Of a stretch of DNA of 41,653 nucleotides, positions 35,647 through 41,653 are shown one piece after another. The notes under the pieces were generated by a model. The model was not told the origin of the DNA. It saw nothing but the letters and a program-made list of their open reading frames with translations, and searched no databases. A program made the translations under genes and the position numbers. This DNA comes from Promethearchaeota archaeon. Its GTDB lineage: Archaea > Asgardarchaeota > Lokiarchaeia > Sigyniarchaeales > SOKP01. Within the stretch, counting starts at the first letter, position 1; every line of letters starts with the position of its first letter. The DNA lies in assembly GCA_018238625.1 (NCBI GenBank), contig JABCSY010000028.1, positions 1 through 41,653 of the forward strand, given 5' to 3'.

Positions 35647-35970
35647 ATGGCTGATATTGAAGCTCAGTTAAGAAACCATCTAAAAACCGCAGCTGATTGG
35701 GAAAAAATGGAAGCTCCTGTACCAGGAGTTTTTGTAGTAAAGGTCCCTGCAACTAAAACTAGACCAGCATTACTCTTCTTAGAAATTAATCCTCTAAAGG
35801 ATGATGGTAAACCGATGAAAAGAAAAGGCTTATTTGTTGGTTCAAAAGAAATGCTGATAAAATTTGGAGAAGCTTTAAATGACGATAAAGTTTTTCAATT
35901 AATTGGTGAATTGGAAAAAATTAATCCTGAAGTGGCTACAAGCGGAACAGTAAAAAAGTTAAAAATGTAA
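35647..35970 (+). CDS. Conserved-looking small soluble protein, unknown (107 aa)
   Basis: I do not recognise it. The N-terminus is helical (MADIEAQLRNHLKTAADWEKM). A beta-rich centre follows, GVFVVKVPATKTRPALLFLEINPL, then a KRKGLFVGSKEMLIKFGEAL element and a helical, Lys-rich end (TVKKLKM). The strand-rich middle with a basic hairpin followed by a helix is loosely like small nucleic-acid-binding (PC4-type) folds, but the match is too weak to claim. ATG 35647 with a GTGAT Shine-Dalgarno five bases ahead. It is followed by long T runs (about 35983-35991 and 36003-36012), so it looks like a well-defined single-gene transcript, perhaps strongly expressed. Confidence 0.75.
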   Translation: MADIEAQLRNHLKTAADWEKMEAPVPGVFVVKVPATKTRPALLFLEINPLKDDGKPMKRKGLFVGSKEMLIKFGEALNDDKVFQLIGELEKINPEVATSGTVKKLKM

Positions 35971-35980
35971 TTTTACATCA

Positions 35981-36013
35981 TTTTTTTTTTCTCTTACTAT
36001 TATTTTTTTTCTC
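35981..36013 (+). terminator. Double poly-T terminator after the 107-aa gene
   Basis: Two uninterrupted T runs of eight to nine bases, each followed by CT-rich sequence, lie 13-42 bases after the stop at 35970. They match archaeal U-tract terminators. Confidence 0.5.
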
Positions 36014-36119
36014 TCTCTCAATTTTAAATGTAAAAAGCTTTAATTTTTTAAATATAAACTCTATTAATTATTTAAAATATTTTAAGCTAAAATTCCTAAA
36101 AAACATTTGAAGTGATTAT

Positions 36120-36401
36120 ATGGGAGAAGAATTTGATGGAAAATGTTGTATTCAATGTGGTAAAGAGACCTTTCGATTAGTTAACGACGACTGGATGTCG
36201 AGAACGTTTAGGTTCGTGGAAAAAGGCCAATTAAAGATGTGCGATGGCTGTGGAGCTAAATATTTGGTATGCCAGCAGTGTGGATCGCTTTTTACGAGAG
36301 TTCATCCCGCATTAGAAGCGTGGGAAATAAACCAAAAATGCGTTGTGTGCGGATATGAGGACCCTGAAGTAAAAGCATGGGATGGCGTTTCAGCTCGCTA
36401 A
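36120..36401 (+). CDS. Zinc-ribbon protein with four CxxC pairs (93 aa)
   Basis: Cys pairs in order are CCIQC (9-13), CDGC (41-44), CQQC (50-53) and CVVC (77-80), enough for two zinc sites of the ribbon type. Aromatic and basic residues between them (WMSRTFRFVEKGQLK, FTRVHP) suggest binding to protein or nucleic acid. It starts at ATG 36120, preceded by GAAGTGATTAT with a GTGAT Shine-Dalgarno. No family name can be assigned with confidence; it stands alone upstream of the GNAT gene. Confidence 0.75.
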   Translation: MGEEFDGKCCIQCGKETFRLVNDDWMSRTFRFVEKGQLKMCDGCGAKYLVCQQCGSLFTRVHPALEAWEINQKCVVCGYEDPEVKAWDGVSAR

Positions 36402-36562
36402 ATTTTCTTATTTTGTAAAAATTAATATTAATATAAATTCATTGAATAAAATTACATATCTTTCTTGATTTTTATTAATTGTAATCAAGAAAATATAAAT
36501 TTTGAAAAAGTAATTAATAATTGATTGTTAATAATTATGATTTTTTAATCCTCTAAAAGAAG

Positions 36563-37048
36563 ATGGTAGACATGAAAAATATTAGAATTGAAAATGCAAC
36601 GCCAGATCAAATTGATTCTTTACAAGCTTTAATGAAATTATTGATTTCAAGATATGGTGACAAATTTGATCACAAACGGTTTGATTGGGGCATCCGCAGA
36701 CGGCTTTATGATCCTTTACAGAGACACGGTATATTGATAGCGATAGATGAAGATAAAGATAACGAAGTTATCGGCATGATAATTGCGGAGTTGCGAATCG
36801 ATCCATTTGGTGCTTCTGAGGGGTATATTAAACAAGTTTTTCTTAAAGAGGGTTACAGGGGACAAGGTATAGGCGAATTACTCGTTAAAAAAGCTATTGA
36901 ACATTTACAGAAAATAAAAGTAGAAAAAATAAAAGTAAACATTAAAGAAAAAGCGAAGGAAGCGGCTAAACTTTACGCAAAGATGAATTTTAAGAAAGTA
37001 TATGAGGTTTTAGAACTAGATCTCTCGAAAGAAAGTCTTGAAGATTAA
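36563..37048 (+). CDS. GNAT-family N-acetyltransferase
   Basis: A 161-residue acetyl-CoA-dependent N-acetyltransferase. Motif A reads YIKQVFLKEGYRGQGIGELLVKKAI, with the pyrophosphate-binding R-G-x-G-I-G, and motif B reads AAKLYAKMNFKKVYEVLEL, with the classic LYxKxxF. The substrate may be protein N-termini or a small molecule and cannot be told. The N-terminal segment DWGIRRRLYDPLQRHG is somewhat unusual. ATG 36563 (ATG 36572 is an in-frame alternative). It lies 15 bases upstream of the first RFC gene on the same strand, so it is likely the first gene of that transcript. Confidence 0.88.
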   Translation: MVDMKNIRIENATPDQIDSLQALMKLLISRYGDKFDHKRFDWGIRRRLYDPLQRHGILIAIDEDKDNEVIGMIIAELRIDPFGASEGYIKQVFLKEGYRGQGIGELLVKKAIEHLQKIKVEKIKVNIKEKAKEAAKLYAKMNFKKVYEVLELDLSKESLED

Positions 37049-37063
37049 AAGCATAAATATAGA

Positions 37064-38053
37064 ATGAGCTGTACCTTGATCGAAGAAATTTGGGTTGAAA
37101 AATACAGACCTCAGACATTTAACGAAATTGTAAGCCAAAATATCGCTATTAATAACTTAAAAGATTTCGTAAAAAGCGGTAACATGCCCCATATGATTTT
37201 TACGGGTCCTGCGGGCACAGGTAAAACAAGTACAGCGTTGATTATTGCTAAAAATGTGATTAAAAAACAGAATTATTTTGCAAATGTTTTAGAGTTGAAT
37301 GCATCTGACACCGTAAGAATGGACTATGTTAGAAACGCAATCAAAGGCTTCGTAAATCAAAATCTAGTTGTTGGGGATGATGCGTTAAAAGTTGTAATTC
37401 TTGACGAAGCGGACAATATACCTAAACAAGTTCAGCAGGCACTCAGGAGAATTATAGAAAAAACATCAAGTAACGTGAAATTTATATTGATATGTAATTA
37501 TATCAATAGAATAATCGATCCAATTATTTCAAGGTGTGCAGTATTTAGGTTTGCTAAATTACCTGAGGAGAAAATAATAGAGCGATTAAAGTTTATTTCA
37601 AAACAAGAAAAATTACAAATTCCCCAAATTCAAGCAAATGAATTTTACGAAGCGTTATTTTTTGTCTCAGGAGGAGATTTAAGAAAAGCTATTAATACTT
37701 TACAAATGTCCGTTGCGCTTGAGTTGTTAGACAATTTAGATTTAAACGAAGTTTTAAAGATTTCCGGTTTTTTGGATGGTTCAACGTTAGAAAAGTTAAT
37801 TAAAACGCTTCAATCTAAAAATTTTGAGGGAGCGAGAAAAATTTTTATTACAATTGAAAATTTAGACAGTAGAAATTTCCTAAGACAAATAATGGAAAGG
37901 TTAGGTAATCTAAATATAGAATCTAGCAATTATAACAAAATAATTTCTTTTATTGGAGAGATAGATTATAGAATTAGCCAAGGGGCAGATGCCAAAATTC
38001 AAATACTTGCTTTGATTGGTGAATTGATAAGAAATATCAAAATAGACACATAA
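37064..38053 (+). CDS. rfcS: Replication factor C small subunit
   Basis: A 329-residue AAA+ clamp-loader small subunit that opens and loads the PCNA ring onto primed DNA. It carries WVEKYRPQTF (RFC box II), Walker A GPAGTGKT (48-55), the LNASDT box, Walker B VVILDEAD (110-117), sensor 1 ICNYINRIIDPIISRC with the SRC arginine finger (156-158), and GGDLRKAINTLQ (sensor 2). All catalytic residues are present. Start ATG 37064. A 26-base gap with a GGGAGG Shine-Dalgarno leads to the second small subunit. Archaeal RFC usually needs one large and four small subunits; here two different small subunits are available. Confidence 0.96.
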   Translation: MSCTLIEEIWVEKYRPQTFNEIVSQNIAINNLKDFVKSGNMPHMIFTGPAGTGKTSTALIIAKNVIKKQNYFANVLELNASDTVRMDYVRNAIKGFVNQNLVVGDDALKVVILDEADNIPKQVQQALRRIIEKTSSNVKFILICNYINRIIDPIISRCAVFRFAKLPEEKIIERLKFISKQEKLQIPQIQANEFYEALFFVSGGDLRKAINTLQMSVALELLDNLDLNEVLKISGFLDGSTLEKLIKTLQSKNFEGARKIFITIENLDSRNFLRQIMERLGNLNIESSNYNKIISFIGEIDYRISQGADAKIQILALIGELIRNIKIDT

Positions 38054-38079
38054 TTTTTATAATAAGGGAGGAAAAGGGC

Positions 38080-39126
38080 TTGCTTTCAGAAATTCCTATT
38101 TGGCGCGTTAAATATTTACCTAATGATTTAAATAATGTATGTGGCAGAGAGAACATTAAAGAAAGATTAACGGAATATATTAAAAGTAGAAATTTTCCAC
38201 ACTTGCTATTCGTAGGAACCGAAAGTATTGGAAAAACAACACTTGCACGCCTTTTTTCGAGAGAATTCTTGGGGAGATTTTATGACGCTAATTCAGAAGT
38301 GGTTTACGCAGATGTTCCGTTAACAGGCGAAGAGATGAAACAAGCTCGCTCAAATGCACACATATCAACTAGTAGGTTAGGAAGTTTGGCAGGAAAAACA
38401 ATTTCTACTCCTGCATTTATACAGGTTAAGATTAAGCCGTTTGTTTCAATAAAAGCTTTAGGGGATGTTCCGTTTAAAATTCTAATTGTAAAAAATTTTG
38501 ATTATTTAGGAGCTAATCAACAAGCTTTTCGGAGATTAATGGAAATTTATGGCACTAATTGTAGAATGATTTTGATTACGACAAAAATTTCAAAAATAAT
38601 TGATCCAATAATGAGTCGCTGCCAAATATTTTTAGTTTTGCCAGTTAATTATAGCTCTTTTGAAAGTCTTATACTTGATATTGCTCAAAAAGAATCCCTA
38701 AAAATTGAACGCGAAGTTATAGAATTTCTTTACAAAATCACAGGAGGGAAACTCTCGCGTGCGATAGATTTGTTACAACTTTGCTCTATAAATGGAGATG
38801 TTATTGACTTAGATATACTATACGACAATTCCATAAATTCTCAAAAGGACATGATAAGAAGCCTTCTATTAATGTGCTTCAAAGGAGACTTCCCTAAAGC
38901 GCGAGAATTATCTAGAAAAATTCAAACAAATTATAAATTTAATTCTCAAGAAATGTTTAAAATTATGCTAACCGAGCTTACAAAAATACCTTTAAGCAAG
39001 TATTCTAGAAGTAAATTGATAAATTTAATAGCAAATGCAGATTTTAGAGCGATTGATGGAAGAGATGTCGATATTCAAGTTTCGAATTTATTAGCAAAAA
39101 TCTGTTATTTTTCAGAATTTATTTAG
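38080..39126 (+). CDS. Second RFC small-subunit paralogue with degenerate Walker B
   Basis: A 348-residue clamp-loader paralogue starting at TTG 38080, eight bases after GGGAGG (38066-38071). The RFC box is weak (WRVKYLPNDLNNV in place of WVEKYRP). Walker A is kept, GTESIGKT (46-53). Walker B is changed, reading ILIVKNFD (134-141) where VVILDEAD is expected, so the Asp and Glu are Lys and Asn; only the last Asp remains. The SRC motif (179-181) is intact, so it can still supply an arginine finger to a neighbour. An insert around residues 80-125 is absent from RfcS. It can probably bind but not hydrolyse ATP, like specialised positions in eukaryotic RFC. It sits between rfcS and rfcL and should be part of the same complex. 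Confidence 0.88.
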   Translation: MLSEIPIWRVKYLPNDLNNVCGRENIKERLTEYIKSRNFPHLLFVGTESIGKTTLARLFSREFLGRFYDANSEVVYADVPLTGEEMKQARSNAHISTSRLGSLAGKTISTPAFIQVKIKPFVSIKALGDVPFKILIVKNFDYLGANQQAFRRLMEIYGTNCRMILITTKISKIIDPIMSRCQIFLVLPVNYSSFESLILDIAQKESLKIEREVIEFLYKITGGKLSRAIDLLQLCSINGDVIDLDILYDNSINSQKDMIRSLLLMCFKGDFPKARELSRKIQTNYKFNSQEMFKIMLTELTKIPLSKYSRSKLINLIANADFRAIDGRDVDIQVSNLLAKICYFSEFI

Positions 39127-39130
39127 GTGA
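39126..39130 (+). promoter_or_regulatory. Shine-Dalgarno that fixes the rfcL start
   Basis: The bases GGTGA at 39126-39130 match the archaeal anti-Shine-Dalgarno and lie five bases before ATG 39136. An in-frame GTG at 39127 is part of this ribosome-binding site and is therefore not the start. Confidence 0.65.
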
Positions 39131-39135
39131 ATTAT

Positions 39136-40497
39136 ATGGCAATAACTACTAATTCAAATATTACATGGGTGGAAAAATACAGGCCAAAGTCAATAAAAGA
39201 GATGGCACCTCCTGCTGCTAAAGTTGGTGGCCACAAAGTTGACTTAACAGAGGGATTACGCCGATTTGTAGTAGACTTTTTTAAAGAAAAAAGAAAAATT
39301 AACGAAACAAATAAAAAAATTCGAGCCTATAATCGCACTCACGAAGAAAAGGATCATAAAGAAGAACTAAAATTAGCCTCTAACAAAGCAGCAGCCTTAC
39401 TTGAGGGACCTCCAGGAGTAGGAAAAACTACCATAGCATATGCTTTAGCAAATGATCTGAATATGGAGGTTGTGGAGACTAATGCCTCAGATACTCGAAC
39501 TAAAAACGAATTAGAAGCCAAATTAAACGAAACTACAAAATCCCGAGGGATTATGGATTTTATAGTTGAAAGTAAAAGAAAATTGATTTTAATAGATGAA
39601 ATTGATGGAATTTACGGAGTTACTGATAGAGGGGCAGTCCCAACGATATTAAAACTTATAGAAGATACGCAATTTCCTATTATAATGTGTTCTAATGAAT
39701 ACAAGCAAAATCTTCAGTCATTGTACAAGAAAGTAAGAAAATTTGAGATATACCCCTTATCTAACGAAGAAGTGTCAAAAATCGCAAGAAAAATAATGAA
39801 AAAGGAAAAGATTTCAAACTTGAGCGAAAAAGATTTGAGTTTAATTGTTGAAAAAAACCACGGAGATTTGCGCGGAGTCATTAACGATTTGCAAGGCATA
39901 AGTCAAGGCTCTTTAGATAGGGACGCTAAAGAGTTGATTTTGAAGCTAAATAGGGATAGTACAGAAGAAATTTTTGTTTTGATTAGAGATTTGTTTCAAA
40001 AAACTAACACATTAATTGAAGCTCGAAGTTTAACGGATAAATCAGACGTAGATTATAATTTATTATACAAATGGGTAAACGAAAACCTTCCTACATTTAT
40101 TAGAATTAACAAGGAAATCGCTCATGCTTTAGAAAACCTATCTTTAGCAGACGAAATCTTTGGTAGAATCCGTAAAAACCAGTATTGGTCGTTACTACCT
40201 TACTTTTACGATCTTTTTGCTGGAGGCGTTGTTTTATCAAGAAAGCGGAGAAGGGTGGATGAAGGTTTTCGTAGAATAATGTTTCCAAGGTTCACATCTA
40301 CTGGCTTTTTTTCTTTATCAGCAAATGAAAAGTTATTAGTAGAAAAAATTCAAAAGAAGTACAAAATCTCAGATATCGAAGCAGTTCAAGATTTTATCCC
40401 ATTTCTAAAATCATTATGTAATTCTTCAAGAAAACAGTTAAAAAATGTAGGCGAGTGGTTTGAATTGGACGCTAAAGAAAAAAAGTTTTTGAAATAG
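39136..40497 (+). CDS. rfcL: Replication factor C large subunit
   Basis: A 453-residue AAA+ large subunit of the clamp loader. WVEKYRPKSIKEMAPPA begins the protein, then a charged insert of about 50 residues (KEKRKINETNKKIRAYNRTHEEK) precedes Walker A GPPGVGKT (91-98). ETNASDTR, Walker B LILIDEIDG and GDLRGVINDLQG (sensor 2) follow. As usual for RfcL there is no SRC motif. The C-terminal helical collar domain ends in AKEKKFLK; no clear PCNA-binding PIP box is seen at the extreme end. The start is set by GGTGA before ATG 39136. It is the last gene of the operon; the upstream stop at 39124-39126 abuts this ribosome-binding site. Confidence 0.95.
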   Translation: MAITTNSNITWVEKYRPKSIKEMAPPAAKVGGHKVDLTEGLRRFVVDFFKEKRKINETNKKIRAYNRTHEEKDHKEELKLASNKAAALLEGPPGVGKTTIAYALANDLNMEVVETNASDTRTKNELEAKLNETTKSRGIMDFIVESKRKLILIDEIDGIYGVTDRGAVPTILKLIEDTQFPIIMCSNEYKQNLQSLYKKVRKFEIYPLSNEEVSKIARKIMKKEKISNLSEKDLSLIVEKNHGDLRGVINDLQGISQGSLDRDAKELILKLNRDSTEEIFVLIRDLFQKTNTLIEARSLTDKSDVDYNLLYKWVNENLPTFIRINKEIAHALENLSLADEIFGRIRKNQYWSLLPYFYDLFAGGVVLSRKRRRVDEGFRRIMFPRFTSTGFFSLSANEKLLVEKIQKKYKISDIEAVQDFIPFLKSLCNSSRKQLKNVGEWFELDAKEKKFLK

Positions 40498-40498
40498 A

Positions 40499-40539
40499 AT
40501 AATCTTGGAATGAAGATTATCTACTCTTTTTTGGGTAGA
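40499..40539 (+). terminator. Paired hairpin terminator of the RFC operon
   Basis: Directly after the rfcL stop, ATAATCTT (40499-40506) pairs with AAGATTAT (40513-40520) around a six-base loop. A second stem, TCTACTC (40520-40526) with GGGTAGA (40533-40539, one G-U pair), encloses a loop of six T. The T-rich loop plus stems would fit termination or 3'-end protection. The remaining sequence to 40765 is AT-rich with nothing else recognised. Confidence 0.5.
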
Positions 40540-40765
40540 AAAAATATTCATATAAACAGATGTTAGAGATAATATATAGCTATTATGGAAATTTGAATAC
40601 CATTTTCGGAAATTATTTAAAATATTTTCTAATAATGACTAAGTAAATCAAATCTAATTTTTAATTCAATCCATAAATTTAGCGAATAAGTTATTAGAAA
40701 ATTCTTTTAATTGAGAGTAAATTTCAATTCATAACAAATAATAATTTAATAAAAATTGAATTAAA

Positions 40766-41440
40766 ATGGTTAACAAAGCAGAAGAACAAATATCTGAAGA
40801 AAAAGAAACGCAGATGTCTAAATCATCTCAATTAGTCTTACAAATAGCCGGCGCTGCCTTATTTGGAGCTCTTTCTATAGTATTCGCGGCATTTGTAACA
40901 CCATTTGTTCCGAGAGTTCCGGGATGGGGGATTGCTATTATAGATCCAGTGTCAATAATATGGGTAATGTGTTTTTTAATATTTGGAGCAAGATCTGGAT
41001 TACTTTGCTGTGTTCTTGGAACATTTGGTTTAATGCCATTTGATCCGTTTTCACCAATTGGTCCTTTGATGAAATTATCAGCAACAGTTGCCCTTATCAT
41101 AGTCCCTATTATGTTTTTAAAATTATATAAAACAAAAGATAGAGAAGAAAATATCCAAAAAATAAAAAATATTAGAAATTACGTTGTATACGGAATATTT
41201 GGAATAATCCTAAGAATATGTATTATGATGCTATTCAATTATTTATTGTTCATAACATTGTTTGCAGGCTTTTTAGCATCTGTTGATTTAAGCTTTATGT
41301 GGTTACCTGATATATCTGGTTGGACAGCGGTAATTATTGGAGTGATCGTTATTAATGCAGAAACGAGTGTATGGGATTTAGTAATACCTTATTTAATTGT
41401 TTTTGGATTAAAAATTGATGAAAAATTCGCGATTTGGTAA
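40766..41440 (+). CDS. Membrane protein, probable ECF-type transporter substrate-binding (S) component
   Basis: A 224-residue protein with an acidic cytoplasmic N-terminus (about 25 residues) and about six hydrophobic helices. The N-terminal helix has AGAALFGALSIVFAAF, like the small-residue motif that docks ECF S components to the shared T subunit. It is followed by a loop with PGWGIAIIDPVSIIW, then FLIFGARSGLLCCVLGTFG, as in vitamin/metal ECF S proteins. The substrate cannot be read. No EcfA ATPase or EcfT gene lies in the window, so it would rely on a module elsewhere. ATG 40766. T-rich sequence follows the stop (about 41441-41468). Confidence 0.65.
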   Translation: MVNKAEEQISEEKETQMSKSSQLVLQIAGAALFGALSIVFAAFVTPFVPRVPGWGIAIIDPVSIIWVMCFLIFGARSGLLCCVLGTFGLMPFDPFSPIGPLMKLSATVALIIVPIMFLKLYKTKDREENIQKIKNIRNYVVYGIFGIILRICIMMLFNYLLFITLFAGFLASVDLSFMWLPDISGWTAVIIGVIVINAETSVWDLVIPYLIVFGLKIDEKFAIW

Positions 41441-41468
41441 TTTCTTATTTTTTCTTTTCTTTTTTTGA
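41441..41468 (+). terminator. T-rich terminator after the ECF-type gene
   Basis: Successive T runs of five to seven bases lie directly after the stop at 41440, as in archaeal U-tract terminators, separating this gene from the crotonase gene at 41585. Confidence 0.4.
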
Positions 41469-41584
41469 GATTTTCAGAATTTTTTGAATTTTAATAATTA
41501 AAATGATATGTAATTAAGGATCCTAAATTAATAAAAATAGAAACAAATTTTAATTTTAAATGGTATTCTAATAAGACGATTATA

Positions 41585-41653
41585 ATGGTTCAAAAAGATT
41601 TCAAGCATATAATATTTAAAATCGAGGATAATATCGGAGTAATCACTTTAAAT
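41585..41653 (+). CDS. Enoyl-CoA hydratase/isomerase family protein, 3' truncated by window end
   Basis: Only 23 codons are present: MVQKDFKHIIFKIEDN, then IGVITLN at the window edge. The strand pattern I-x-F-K-I-E-x-x-I-G-V-I-T-L-N is the start of the crotonase fold (usually followed by RPEKLNAL). Members hydrate or isomerise acyl-CoA thioesters in beta-oxidation and related pathways, which fits the three acyl-CoA synthetases in the same window. ATG 41585, preceded by AT-rich sequence. The active-site Glu and oxyanion-hole residues lie beyond the window. Confidence 0.7.
   Translation, partial: MVQKDFKHIIFKIEDNIGVITLN

Noticed and set aside
1..41653. CRISPR arrays, rRNA, tRNA or intact insertion sequences
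   Set aside because: No regularly spaced direct repeats of CRISPR type, no rRNA- or tRNA-like conserved sequence and no transposase gene were found on reading either strand.

Overview
The window reads as an AT-rich archaeal chromosome, most likely from an Asgard archaeon of the Lokiarchaeia type. Archaeal markers are a proteasome alpha subunit, a clamp-loader operon (RFC large subunit plus two small subunits) and a divergent family-B DNA polymerase. Start sites are preceded by GTGA or GGTGA Shine-Dalgarno motifs or by TATA boxes. A eukaryote-like Ras/Rab-type small GTPase and a 1.6k-residue TPR/coiled-coil protein favour Asgard. The lineage call is inference from gene content, not from a marker phylogeny.

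Layout. 1-1250: 3' part of an NAD-dependent GH4 glycosidase. 1536-10083: two overlapping genes for membrane proteins of unknown function, the second a 2538-residue protein built almost entirely of transmembrane helices in tandem units. 10093-12200: a sparse accessory stretch with two paralogous minus-strand micro-genes (54 and 56 aa), a 5-TM protein, a zinc-ribbon tail-anchored protein and a hairpin-rich non-coding block. 12296-18220: a PolB2-like DNA polymerase with a degraded exonuclease site, its small conserved partner and a RecA/RadA paralogue that has lost its ATPase motifs. The RecA paralogue is separated from the other two by an amidohydrolase-fold protein, a DUF3795 protein and a ParE-type toxin-antitoxin pair. 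18580-24109: three tandem fatty acyl-CoA synthetases, each with its own promoter.

24197-30112: Sir2 deacetylase, Rab-like GTPase, proteasome alpha subunit, a UPF0182 membrane protein with an N-terminal B-box-like zinc motif, and a small winged-helix-like protein. 30192-35057: the TPR/coiled-coil protein with about 14 repeats. 35148-37048: a ribbon-helix-helix regulator, an unknown 107-aa protein, a zinc-ribbon protein and a GNAT acetyltransferase. 37064-40494: the RFC operon, ending in paired hairpins. 40766-41440: a probable ECF-type transporter S component. 41585-end: the 5' end of an enoyl-CoA hydratase/isomerase gene.

How the genes fit together. The acyl-CoA synthetases and the crotonase suggest fatty-acid or aromatic-acid activation and beta-oxidation-type chemistry. 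The RFC operon loads the sliding clamp. The PolB2 / small protein / inactive-RecA set resembles the cassette proposed from archaeal comparative genomics to act in damage-tolerant synthesis, by analogy with bacterial ImuA-ImuB-DnaE2. The most novel items are the giant repetitive membrane protein, the paired micro-genes, the pseudo-RecA/PolB2 set and the structured non-coding block. No rRNA, tRNA, CRISPR array or intact insertion sequence was seen.
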